From contig NZ_AP024660.1 in NCBI RefSeq assembly GCF_019977395.1, positions 4,092,001-4,156,000 on the forward strand: a stretch of 64,000 nucleotides of DNA, written 5' to 3'. Every line of letters begins with the position of its first letter. The first letter of the stretch is position 1. The notes beneath the pieces were generated by a model that had not been told where the DNA came from, made no database searches, and saw nothing but the letters and a program-made list of their open reading frames with translations. A program made the translations under genes and the position numbers. This DNA comes from Arthrobacter sp. NicSoilC5 (GTDB taxonomy: Bacteria > Actinomycetota > Actinomycetes > Actinomycetales > Micrococcaceae). Shown one piece after another: positions 25,701 through 33,801 of the stretch.

Positions 25701-28700
25701 GCCTCGGCGCGGGCGGCCACTTCCTCGCGTGCTCTGTGTGCCGCGCGGTTACACCAGGCTCCACTACCGTGGTGGACCAGCTCGACGGTGCGCACTGTCT
25801 GTATGTTCGGTGCCCCGGCCGGCTCGCGCGCCAGCCTGAGGAGGAGAACTTCTATCTCAAGCTGTACGGAGCGCGGGAGCCGAAGCGCGTCGTCGCCAAG
25901 GAGCACACTTCACTGCTGCCTGATGAGGAGCGGGTGCGCGCTGAGAATGAGTTCAAAGCCTCAGTACAGACGCCGCAGGCGCCCAACGTACTGGTCGCGA
26001 CACCCACTCTGGAGATGGGCATCGACATCGGTGACCTCTCCTGCGTCATACTGGCCTCCCTGCCCACGTCCGTTTCTTCCTACCTGCAGCGAGTGGGGCG
26101 CGCAGGCCGCCTCACTGGAAACTCACTCGTCCTCGCCTACGCGCGCGGACGTGGAGAGCACCTGCCCAAGCTTCACGACCCCTTGTCTGTGATCAACGGG
26201 CAGGTCCGTCCGCCTGCCACCTTTCTCGACGCCGAGGAGATCCTGCAAAGGCAGTACCTCGCCCACCTGGTGGACAGGTTCGCGCGCGACGCCGGCCGTC
26301 CTCACCCGCGCAAGGCCGCCGGCGCACTCGCAGGGGACGGACCGGGGACATTCCTTGCCGATCTGATCGAGACAGCGCACTCCAAAGCGGAGGAATATAT
26401 CAGCGAGTTCCTCGGCCAGTTCGGGGACCTTCTCGCTCCCGCCAGCGCCGCTACGCTCCGGGAATGGGCTGCCCCGCGTGCTGACGGTTCGAGCGAGCTC
26501 GCCGAGCACGTGGTCCGGGCCGCCAGGCTGTGGGCCGACGACTGCGACGAACTCAAGGCCCGCATCGACGATATCGAGAAACAGATGCCCGAGCTTAGGG
26601 CCATGGCTGAGTCCAACGCCGCCACGGACGAGGACAAGCGTGCCCCCAAATCCGCCGAGGCCACACAGCGCATGCTGCGGGGACAGCTCTTCGCCCTACG
26701 CGACGAATATTGGATCTCCGTGCTCGAGAAGTACGGCCTGCTGCCGAACTACACGCTCCTCGACGACTCGGTGAATCTCGACATCGGTGTGACCTGGCAG
26801 GAAGTCGAAACCCAGGACTACATCACCGAGACGATCTCGCTGCAGCGCGGCGCTGCCATCGCGATCAACGAGCTTGCCCCGGGTGCCACGTTCTACTCGC
26901 GTGGCCTCGAGGTAAAGATCGACGCCGTGGACCTCGGCCCACAGCAGAGCCACATCCAGCGCTGGCAGGCATGCCCGGAGTGCGGGTGGATACACACTGA
27001 CGTGGACGCCGCAGGTCCGGTTAAGTCGTGTGGCCGGTGCCATCTCGGCGGTATCGCCGACGTAAGCCAGCAATTCGACGTTGTGGTCATGAAAAACGTC
27101 TCAGCAGAGGTGCGCCGCGACGAGGTGGCCATCGGCGATCGCAGCGACCAGCGCGTCAAAGAACGCTTTAACACCGTTCTCGCAGCGGATATCGATCCTG
27201 AGCATGTCACCGAGGAATGGTTCCTCGATGATTTCGAGTTCGGCGCCAAGTACGCGAACCGGGTACAGCTCAGGTGGCTCAACCTGGGGCGAGCCTCTGC
27301 CAATGCCGCGCCGCGGATCATCGCCGGCAACGAGTCCAAGGCGCCGCTGTTCCGTGTCTGCTCGTACTGCGGCAAGCTGGACTCAGCCGGGCGTGCGAAC
27401 AACCCTGATGAGCACCGCTTCTGGTGCAAGTACCGGAAGTCCGGTGACGAGCACGTCGCCGAGGTGGCACTCGCACGTGTTCTCGCGACGCAGGGGGTTG
27501 CCCTTCGCCTCCCGGCCGGCCGCGTCTTGGGGGATGATTTTGCCCTCCCCAGCCTGACCGCTGCGTTACTCCTCGGCCTCCGCGAAGTGATCGGTGGCTC
27601 TCCGGACCACATCGCCGCAGTGCCGATTAACGAGCCTGCCGACGGTGGCACCGCCGTCTCTCTGCTCCTGCACGACAAAGTTCCCGGCGGCACCGGCTAC
27701 CTCGCCGAATTCGCCAAACCTGAGAAGGTATGGAACCTCCTGCGGGCCGCATGGGATGTGGTGCGGAACTGCGCTTGCCGTGCCGAGGAGCGCCTCGCCT
27801 GCCATCGCTGCCTCCTTCCCTTCGCGTCCCCCTGGAACGTGGATAAGGTGGCCCGCGTGACCGCGGAGCGTCTCCTGCGCAGCATCCTGGCCGGGCAAGA
27901 CGAAGTTCCCGACGACGGTGAGCCCACCTTCGAGGGCTGGACCGTCACGAAGGTGACGCCGCCAGCGCCGGCCCTAGAATCACACCTCGAGGTCAAGTTC
28001 CGCAAGGCACTCGTGGACAGGCTTTCCGCCGTCGGAGCCAACGTTAAGGTCACCCCCGGTGTTCGCGCCGACAAGGTGGAGTTCCGCTTACCGGGCGCCA
28101 AACACATCTGGCGGCTCGAACCCCAGGTCGACATTCACGGCACCCGCCCTGACTTCGTCCTTTCAACGGCGGACCCGAACATTCCGAAGATCGCGATCTA
28201 CACCGACGGCTACGTGTTTCACGCGGCCCCTGGGCACAACCGCGTGGCCGACGATGCGGCCAAGCGGGAGGCTCTTCGGGCCGCTGGTGTAATTCCGTGG
28301 GCCATCACATGGGAGGACATCGATGCCTTCTCCGGCGACGGGCAGTCGGTGCCCCCGTGGTTCACTGACAAGGCGGCCACCATCGTACAAAAGGGGACTG
28401 TACCCCTTCAGCCCGCGCTGCTTGCCGCCGTCAAGTCCGACGCCATGAGCCAACTGTGGCAGTGGATCCGGGAACCAAACAGCGACGCATGGGCGGACCT
28501 GTCCGATGCCATCCCTCTGCTCATGCTGGCCAAGTGCACCAGGTTCGATGGATCCGTTGTGGATCTTCCAAACTTTGTGCAGGCCACTTTGGATAAGCCG
28601 GAAGCGGCGCCGGATTTGGGTATTGGGCGCGCTTGGATGTATGCGGAAGGCCCTCTCCGGTGCGCTGCTAACCTGACGTCGCCACTCATGGTGAGCGCCG

Positions 28701-29149
28701 ACGTCGTGCTCGTCCTTGATGGACGGGACGAAGCAGTGGCGCAGCCGGGATACAAAAACGTGTGGCGGGAATGGCTGCGTCTAAGCAACCTGCTCGGATT
28801 CAGGCGGACAGCCACGGCCATCGGCGCGGTCACTCTGGCCTTGCCCTCGGTCCCGGTCATTGTGGAACAGGGAGCACTGGGTAAGCACCTCCGGCCGGAA
28901 TGGCAGGACGTCATCGACATGGCGACGCCTGCAGAGCGCAAACTGTTGGAAGTGCTCGCCGAAGTCGACGAGTTGCCGCTGCCGGAGCTCGGGTACGAGC
29001 TTGATGATGGGACACCACTGGACATTGCATGGCCGGAGCACAAACTAGCTGTCGTCTTCGAATCGGCGGGCGAGTATGAAGGTTGGACACTTGTGGCCGG
29101 CGACGCTGCACAAGTTTTGAAAGCATTTAAGTTAAAGGAGAACGACTGA
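22787..29149 (+). CDS. Giant DUF1998-type helicase with nuclease-like C-terminus
   Basis: A 2120-residue protein. Superfamily 2 motifs: Walker A TGTGSGKTESF (about 117), LDEFHTYDGAQGTDV (about 246), and YLQRVGRAGRLTG (about 1098), with some 800 residues inserted between the lobes. Zinc-type Cys pairs are at about 519 (CRHC), 627 (CPAC), 982 (CSVC), 1395 (CPEC...CGRC), 1525 (CSYC) and 1661 (CRAEERLACHRC). The last, after DKVPGGTGYL, is the DUF1998/MrfA zinc signature. Residues about 1785-1850 (TRPDFVL, IYTDGYVFHA, DDAAKREALRAAGV) resemble a PD-(D/E)xK Vsr-like nuclease, and the last 60 residues (LDIAWPEHKLAVVFE) may be a second. Size and order recall DruE of Druantia, or DrmA and DrmB joined. 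One-base overlaps tie it to both neighbours. Confidence 0.88.
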   Translation: MAVLLPTHQVEELQVGLIDYLSTTFALTDRDARNGLQGFLEDSQDGIFKGPFVRLRLPFEPAADGWRQSLDWYKRFAPYGHQALAFQRLTSKVRTTSATTALSGAFRRPEPTLVTTGTGSGKTESFLYPIIDHVLRAKTAGITGIKALILYPMNALANDQAQRLAGLLTENPELGGITAGIYTGQKDGQKHTKVSAAGLINTREIFRSEAPDILLTNYKMLDMLLLRSEDASIWEQSATSLQYVVLDEFHTYDGAQGTDVAMLLRRLGLTLKSYWPEDLSTIPHGPSEEDRARPLGRITPVATSATLGAKGESEPMLRFAQTVFGETFPDDAVVTESRLSIDAWCEAWAGDPAAELARVAEGIEDTGKAIEAVLGAGAEDTNAVIIEHVSQLLFGEQPADLLGAIRKHPLTRAVLHEASDGVVLSDLAESVFGEFNTSGGPRRRVTLAERHTEFMAHFLALLSHTRAVPEPNRNAISVETHLWVRELSRLDKSVDNEHHYRWGDDGPHTDRTLYLPAVFCRHCGRSGWGAVLGPTGTDLENDDSKIRREQATGNPRFRALIHAPNEDALRAEKGEIADSLVWLDTVNRSILHEPPAEDTAEAHEGHIVPVLMLRGQHADDDSKREVCPACQTGDGIRFLGSAIATMLSVSISNLFGADGLDPGEKKALVFTDSVQDAAHRAGFVQARSHILTLRAAFRNALEAAAPDGGAVTLKQLVDRAIADATTPVRKYQLIAPDYADRPQFRAYWDPEANAQEKRNATRNAEKRVLFDASLEFGLQSRLGRTLELTGSIVAETDAGSPPAMLAAARTALEAVPGTFGLEDQLTDDGALLAWVRGVVERVRTQGGIRHQWLNDYMIEAGEKAQRWKVWGGRRRSEGMPAFPSGRSKPAFPRLGGGDSGYMDPIAQAQSWYTRWTALCLNIPKADATFVAKALFGQLAGQGVLETVQAKDGATIFALPTDRILLQAPTGEGLGAGGHFLACSVCRAVTPGSTTVVDQLDGAHCLYVRCPGRLARQPEEENFYLKLYGAREPKRVVAKEHTSLLPDEERVRAENEFKASVQTPQAPNVLVATPTLEMGIDIGDLSCVILASLPTSVSSYLQRVGRAGRLTGNSLVLAYARGRGEHLPKLHDPLSVINGQVRPPATFLDAEEILQRQYLAHLVDRFARDAGRPHPRKAAGALAGDGPGTFLADLIETAHSKAEEYISEFLGQFGDLLAPASAATLREWAAPRADGSSELAEHVVRAARLWADDCDELKARIDDIEKQMPELRAMAESNAATDEDKRAPKSAEATQRMLRGQLFALRDEYWISVLEKYGLLPNYTLLDDSVNLDIGVTWQEVETQDYITETISLQRGAAIAINELAPGATFYSRGLEVKIDAVDLGPQQSHIQRWQACPECGWIHTDVDAAGPVKSCGRCHLGGIADVSQQFDVVVMKNVSAEVRRDEVAIGDRSDQRVKERFNTVLAADIDPEHVTEEWFLDDFEFGAKYANRVQLRWLNLGRASANAAPRIIAGNESKAPLFRVCSYCGKLDSAGRANNPDEHRFWCKYRKSGDEHVAEVALARVLATQGVALRLPAGRVLGDDFALPSLTAALLLGLREVIGGSPDHIAAVPINEPADGGTAVSLLLHDKVPGGTGYLAEFAKPEKVWNLLRAAWDVVRNCACRAEERLACHRCLLPFASPWNVDKVARVTAERLLRSILAGQDEVPDDGEPTFEGWTVTKVTPPAPALESHLEVKFRKALVDRLSAVGANVKVTPGVRADKVEFRLPGAKHIWRLEPQVDIHGTRPDFVLSTADPNIPKIAIYTDGYVFHAAPGHNRVADDAAKREALRAAGVIPWAITWEDIDAFSGDGQSVPPWFTDKAATIVQKGTVPLQPALLAAVKSDAMSQLWQWIREPNSDAWADLSDAIPLLMLAKCTRFDGSVVDLPNFVQATLDKPEAAPDLGIGRAWMYAEGPLRCAANLTSPLMVSADVVLVLDGRDEAVAQPGYKNVWREWLRLSNLLGFRRTATAIGAVTLALPSVPVIVEQGALGKHLRPEWQDVIDMATPAERKLLEVLAEVDELPLPELGYELDDGTPLDIAWPEHKLAVVFESAGEYEGWTLVAGDAAQVLKAFKLKEND

Positions 29150-31362
29150 TGGCATCGGTAACCCTGATGAAGGGTGCCAACAAGGTCGACGGATCCCTCA
29201 AAGGCAAGGTCCTGGACTTTCTCTACAAGCTCCAGGAAGACGACACTGCGCCCGGCCTCCACATTGAGCCGATGAAGACCTACAAGGACTCCCGGGCGCG
29301 CACAGGCCGCGTCGACCAGCAGTTCCGGGCGGTGCTTTTCAAGCTGAATGCTGGGACTGAACCGCACTACGTCTATGCGGGCACCTTCAACCACGATGAG
29401 GCGATCAAGAAGGCGCAGACAAGCATCCTCACCGTCAACCCTGTCAGTGGTATTGCGGAACTCATCAGTGCACCGGCTGAGGGATCAGCGCCCTCTCAGC
29501 CCACCGCCGTTGTTCCCCCTACAGCCACGGGTCCCACATATGAGAACGGGCTCCAAAAAGCCGGCTACACGCCGTCGTACCTCCTCGAGGAGCTGGGCAT
29601 CCCTGAACGGACAGGTGCAGCTGCGATCAGTGCAGCTTCTGTGGAAGCGTTCGAACTGGTGGTCACTGACGAAGCAGTCCCCGAATGGCAGGGCCTTGCC
29701 CTCATTGACCTTGAGGCAGGAAAGTCCCTCCAGGAAGTCAAAGAAGGCCTGGGGATTGGCGACTACGTCGATGATCCAACGAAGTCCGAGGATGAGAAGC
29801 TTGCCGAAGCACTCAAGCACCCTGCCTCGAAGCTCGAGTTCACGTACGCAGAGGGGTCCGAAGACCTCGAGTACGTCATCAACAACGAGAGCTTTCAGGA
29901 CTGGCTCGTGTTCCTGCACCCGGCCCAAGCCCAGTATGCGGTCAAGGACCGCAACGGAGCCTTTCGGCTTTCCGGCGGGGCGGGTACGGGCAAGACTGTG
30001 GTGGCGATCCATCGCGCCAAACACTTGGCAGACCAGTACCCAAACTCGCGCATCCTGCTGACTACCTTCACTAAGACGCTGGCCGAGAGCCTGGCTCAAA
30101 ACGTGGGGCGTCTGGATCCGGGGCTGAAACAGAGCGACAAGCTCGCTGAAGCCCCGGTGACTGTAGCCGGCATTGACTCTGTTGCCGCCCAGGTCTGGTC
30201 AAAGGCGACACCTGAAGAACAAACTGGCGCTTTTGGTGCTGTGCTGGGTACTCCCGATGCCGCGGCGACGAGCAGATCGAATGACAAGGAATGGGCCGAG
30301 GCCCTCGAGCAAGTGGAGCACAAGCTCGAGCCCGCTCTGGCGAACCCCACATTCCTCGGGCAGGAGTACCTGTCCATCGTCCTTGCGAATTCAATGACTG
30401 ACAGGGACGGGTACCTGACCGTGCCGCGAGGAGGTCGCGGCACGGCCTTGAACCGAATGAAACGGATCGAGGTTTGGAAGGTCATTGAGGCTTATCGGCG
30501 GATCTGCCGGAGCAAGGGAGCCGTGAGCTACCCCGAACTCGCAGCACTGGCCGCTGCCGTCCTCGATCAGCGGGCCGCTGGGGGAGGGGACCGACCCTTC
30601 AACCACGTCATTGTCGATGAGGCTCAAGATTTTCACGCCGGCCACTGGCTCTTGCTACGTGCACTAGTGGCTCCTGGTGCGAACGACTTGTTCATAGCGG
30701 AGGACTCCCACCAGCGGATCTATGGGCAGAAGGTGCCCCTCAGCCGGTTCGGCATCCAGATCGTTGGGCGCTCACGGCGTCTGACGCTCAACTACCGGAC
30801 GACGGCCCAGAACCTCGCTTTCGCCGTCGGGCTCCTCTCCGGAATTCCGTTCACTGACATTGAGGACACCGCAGAGGAATCCTCAGACTACCGGTCCGCT
30901 AGAAGCGGGCCGCACCCCCAGCTCGAGGGTAAGGAGTCGCTCTCCAAGGAGCTCGATAACGCCGCTGATTGGGTCAAGGCGTGGACAGCCGATCCAGAAT
31001 TCGCGCCGGAAACCATCGGCGTACTTGTGCGCTCGGGCAAGCAGGTGGACTTCGTCGTCAGCGGCCTGCTGGAGCGCGGAGTCTCTGCCCAAAAAGTCTC
31101 CGGTGATAAAGAGGTACATCCCGGCGAGCCCGTTGTGATGACCATGCACCGGGCAAAGGGAATGGAGTTCTCCAAAATCATCCTTTTCGGCGTGGGGGAG
31201 GCGAACATGCCTTTGCAGTGGGCGCTCAAAGACCTCGGCGACGCCGAGAAGTCTGACGCCCTTTTGCAGGAGCGATCATTGCTATATGTTGCTGCGACGC
31301 GGGCGCGGGATGAACTAGTGGTCTCGTGGAGCGGTAGACCGTCAGAGCTATTGGGTATCTAA
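29149..31362 (+). CDS. UvrD-type helicase with RelE-like N-terminus
   Basis: A 737-residue superfamily 1 helicase. Residues 1-100 resemble a RelE/ParE toxin fold: FLYKLQEDDTAPGLHIEP, then the basic stretch SRARTGRVDQQFRAVLFKL and HYVYAGTFNHDEAIKKA. After a linker of about 170 residues come Walker A SGGAGTGKTVVAIHRAKHL (about 276), VIVDEAQDFH (about 487), LNYRTT, the GMEFSKIILFGV motif and LLYVAATRARDELVV (motif VI). It should move 3' to 5' on single-stranded DNA. It is the last gene of the four-gene operon and starts inside the preceding stop. Whether the RelE-like part keeps any RNase activity or only binds nucleic acid is unknown. Confidence 0.88.
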   Translation: MASVTLMKGANKVDGSLKGKVLDFLYKLQEDDTAPGLHIEPMKTYKDSRARTGRVDQQFRAVLFKLNAGTEPHYVYAGTFNHDEAIKKAQTSILTVNPVSGIAELISAPAEGSAPSQPTAVVPPTATGPTYENGLQKAGYTPSYLLEELGIPERTGAAAISAASVEAFELVVTDEAVPEWQGLALIDLEAGKSLQEVKEGLGIGDYVDDPTKSEDEKLAEALKHPASKLEFTYAEGSEDLEYVINNESFQDWLVFLHPAQAQYAVKDRNGAFRLSGGAGTGKTVVAIHRAKHLADQYPNSRILLTTFTKTLAESLAQNVGRLDPGLKQSDKLAEAPVTVAGIDSVAAQVWSKATPEEQTGAFGAVLGTPDAAATSRSNDKEWAEALEQVEHKLEPALANPTFLGQEYLSIVLANSMTDRDGYLTVPRGGRGTALNRMKRIEVWKVIEAYRRICRSKGAVSYPELAALAAAVLDQRAAGGGDRPFNHVIVDEAQDFHAGHWLLLRALVAPGANDLFIAEDSHQRIYGQKVPLSRFGIQIVGRSRRLTLNYRTTAQNLAFAVGLLSGIPFTDIEDTAEESSDYRSARSGPHPQLEGKESLSKELDNAADWVKAWTADPEFAPETIGVLVRSGKQVDFVVSGLLERGVSAQKVSGDKEVHPGEPVVMTMHRAKGMEFSKIILFGVGEANMPLQWALKDLGDAEKSDALLQERSLLYVAATRARDELVVSWSGRPSELLGI

Positions 31363-31549
31363 TTGGCACAGCACCGCAAGCGTAGGCGATGGCGTCCTCT
31401 GACTGCGGATCGTATGGGGGAACTCCTGGCATCCACTAGCCAAGCTCAGCTGGCCAAAGGTAGTGGCCACCTTGTTATTAGCTTGATTCGTAGCGATACC
31501 GGGAAAGTAAAGCAAATATTTCCATGCCCGAGCTGATACCATCAAGCCG

Positions 31550-32791
31550 ATGGTAAGAAAAATGGGGAACAGTAGCACCAAGAGCAGAAACCTCAAATGG
31601 GGCTTGATAATACTCTGCGTTACAATCACCGTATTGGTGTTTCTGCTGTTCGCATCTCTATTTAGCTTCTCCCTTCGAAGCGATCCTTTTCCTTGGAACC
31701 TTCAACAAAAGATGTCGGCGGACGACTTAAGTAAGGTTATTCAGTCGGCCCTGGCGGCAACGGCAGGGCTTGGATTCGGAGTAACCCTGTTCTTGTCTGT
31801 GAGACGACAGCGCACGACGGAGGACGCACAAGCTACGGCGGAGAAAAATTACGGTGAAACGCTAAATCTAGTCCGGCTCCAAGTCGAGCAGCAACGATCT
31901 GCCGAACTGACGGCTTTGCGTACAAGGTATAAAGATGCTGCCGAGCAGATGGGCAGTACTGCAGTTGCTGTCCAGGTCGCTGGCGTCTATGCCATGGCCT
32001 TTTTAGCCGACGAGTGGGAAGTCCCTGCGCGTACAAGGGAAAGACAGATGAGCATCGACGTCCTTACCTCATCCTTCCCCTCCGACCGTGACGCCGACAC
32101 GCGTCAGGCCCTTAGCGTCGAGAATCCACTTACAGCTGGCGGCTTGACGAAAGCAATCTGGAAAAGCATATTTCAGCGCGCTTACAGTAATAATACATTT
32201 GGCCAACGTTGGACCGGGGCGGACGTGGACCTAAGGAGGAAGAATTTCGCAGATATCGATCTTCCTAGATCGTTGTCGCATCGGACTTTCGACTTTGGGA
32301 GTCTCCACTTCGGTGAATCTACTATCTCATCCCTAACGTTCAATGACTGTGAATTTCGCGATGGAAAAATTTCTTTTGCAAAGACGCAAATACTCGGGGA
32401 GTTGAAATTTGTAGGCTGCACTTTTTCCGGAGGCGAACTGGACCTTTCCGTCTGCTTAGGGGCCGAGAAATTAGCATGGAGCATTACGTTTGTTGAGTGT
32501 GAGTTCAGTGGTACAGGAATTACGTTCAACGGAATTGGAACCAGTGATTCTGGCGTGTTATTCCATGACTGCACCTTTCTGCCGAGCGCGAAGGTACTCA
32601 CCGGCCTCCCTGACTGCGGCTCCTTCGATTTTGATGAGTGCCAGTTCCATGACAAAGAACGCGTCCTACAAGATTTGGCCCCCATGCGAACGAAGCTGTC
32701 TTTCAGCCGCGAAAAGCCCCCATCTCTCACCGCCTACAGAGTAGAAGACTTAGCGGCAGAGCTTTGGGGAAGTGGTCCAATTGCCCAGTAA
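31550..32791 (+). CDS. Pentapeptide-type membrane protein
   Basis: A 413-residue protein. Two hydrophobic segments (about residues 12-38 and 62-85) are followed by a charged helix and the block RYKDAAEQMG...VQVAGVYAMAFLADEW, which is the conserved entry region of actinobacterial pentapeptide-repeat membrane proteins (AAEQLGS...VRLGGVYALERLA). The C-terminal part has degenerate A(D/N)LxX-like strands (LTFNDCEFRDG, LKFVGCTFSGG, ITFVECEFSG, VLFHDCTF) expected of a right-handed beta helix. Codon use is AT-richer than the surrounding genome. It lies 187 bases after the UvrD gene, same strand, with a weak ribosome site; a second ATG at 31562 is possible. A link to the defence operon is by position only. 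Confidence 0.75.
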   Translation: MVRKMGNSSTKSRNLKWGLIILCVTITVLVFLLFASLFSFSLRSDPFPWNLQQKMSADDLSKVIQSALAATAGLGFGVTLFLSVRRQRTTEDAQATAEKNYGETLNLVRLQVEQQRSAELTALRTRYKDAAEQMGSTAVAVQVAGVYAMAFLADEWEVPARTRERQMSIDVLTSSFPSDRDADTRQALSVENPLTAGGLTKAIWKSIFQRAYSNNTFGQRWTGADVDLRRKNFADIDLPRSLSHRTFDFGSLHFGESTISSLTFNDCEFRDGKISFAKTQILGELKFVGCTFSGGELDLSVCLGAEKLAWSITFVECEFSGTGITFNGIGTSDSGVLFHDCTFLPSAKVLTGLPDCGSFDFDECQFHDKERVLQDLAPMRTKLSFSREKPPSLTAYRVEDLAAELWGSGPIAQ

Positions 32792-32950
32792 GGCCAGGGC
32801 ACCCATTGAGCAGAAATCGGCCGTATCCCACCGTGCAGGAACCATCGCCACTGCCGGCGTCCTGCGTAACACCAGGTAGCGGGGCAACTTCATGCGCAAC
32901 GCGCTTGTGACGCTGCTCGACCCGATTTTAGAGTTCTCGGGTGAGTGCGC

Positions 32951-33263
32951 TTAATACGTTCTAGGGGCGAACGGGAGTGCCGCTTCATTTCCGAGCACGC
33001 TGGTCCATGGATTGGCGGTCCACGACGTCACGACGCCGTTGATGACGTAGAAGTCCGCGGATGCGAACGCTTGGGCCGCCTCAAGTGGGTTCTCGCCGGT
33101 TAAGATCACCAACCCTTTGAAGGATCCTTCACCGATTGCACCTCCGAGCAGGAGCTCGCCGCCTTCGACTGCTTCCCATCCCGCGCGGAGTTGGTCTGAG
33201 CGGTACTGCTCGCGGGACTCGAGGTAGTCGTCGGGCGTAGGTGTATTCGAGGACAGCGTGCAT
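32951..33263 (-). pseudogene. Frameshifted YciI-like gene (copy 1)
   Basis: Clear homologue of the intact YciI-like gene at 61372-61674: shared blocks include LRAGWEAVE, GELLLGGAIGEG and VINGVVTSW. The original ATG at 33261-33263 reads MHAVLEYTYA as in the intact copy. The frame then breaks near 33237-33240, where the run GCCCGACGAC has one base more than the GCGGACGAC of the other copy. The remaining frame is open to 32951. A start further up at 33280 would give an N-terminus unrelated to the family. It is therefore a pseudogene, or a sequencing error. YciI proteins are small dimeric ferredoxin-like proteins of unclear function. Confidence 0.8.
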
Positions 33264-33329
33264 CGGAGACTCCATTTCATTCAGGGCTACTTCGCTGTAA
33301 AAAGTAGCTTAGGCAGGGTTTCGACAGGC

Positions 33330-33599
33330 TTAATCACCGCTGACGGCGGCCACCTCAACCTCAACTCCCGCGTCCCGGAACTTCTGCACTTGGGCGGGGT
33401 CGGCGCCGTGGTCCGTCACCAGTGTCCACGGCAACGCCAGCCGCGCCCATGCGTGGAAGGGCGGCAGCCCCAGCTTGGACGAATCCGCCAGGACATAAAC
33501 CGACCGCCCGCGTCGGGCCATGAGCTCCTTGAGCCGGGTCTGGGCCTGGTCGGCCTCGTAGATGCCGTCCTCGTGGTCACGGCAAGGTGGTACATTTCC
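33330..33599 (-). pseudogene. C-terminal relic of a DeoR family regulator
   Basis: The minus strand is open for 89 residues and reads HEDGIYEADQAQTRLKELM, then VYVLADSSKLG, PFHAWARLALPWTLVTD and GADPAQVQKFRDAGVEVEVA. This is the characteristic end of the DeoR sugar-phosphate sensor domain. A stop codon (33600-33602) interrupts the frame upstream and no helix-turn-helix can be found. So only the last third of a regulator of about 260 residues remains. It sits between the frameshifted YciI gene and the LacI gene, marking 32800-33800 as a zone of decay at the right edge of the accessory island. Confidence 0.75.
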
Positions 33600-33801
33600 T
33601 CACGCCACGTTTGCGCTGAGCATTCCCGATCTCCTTCCCGGCCCTTAGCCCTGAATCGTGCCAGGCGGACGCGTCAAGCTAACAACGTCGGCGTCGGCGC
33701 CTTTCACGCGGCGGTGAAGGTGATGCTGCATCTGTAGGTGTTGACCGGCGCGCCCGGTGGAAGCACGACTGCGGGACGCGAGTGGCGCCGTTGTCCCCTT
33801 C

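Noticed and set aside
11992..31362. Labelling the cluster as canonical DISARM or Druantia
   Set aside because: There is no separate DrmA, DrmB and DrmC set and no small Dru partner proteins; a DUF3427 helicase and a UvrD helicase are added. The likeness is partial.
11992..31362. BREX or classical type I restriction
   Set aside because: The methylase resembles PglX, but there is no PglZ, BrxC ATPase or Lon-like gene, and no HsdS specificity subunit or HsdR.
32951..33280. Intact YciI gene starting at 33280
   Set aside because: The N-terminal residues from 33280 are unlike the family, while the correct MHAVLEYTYA start is in another frame at 33263; a frameshift explains it better.
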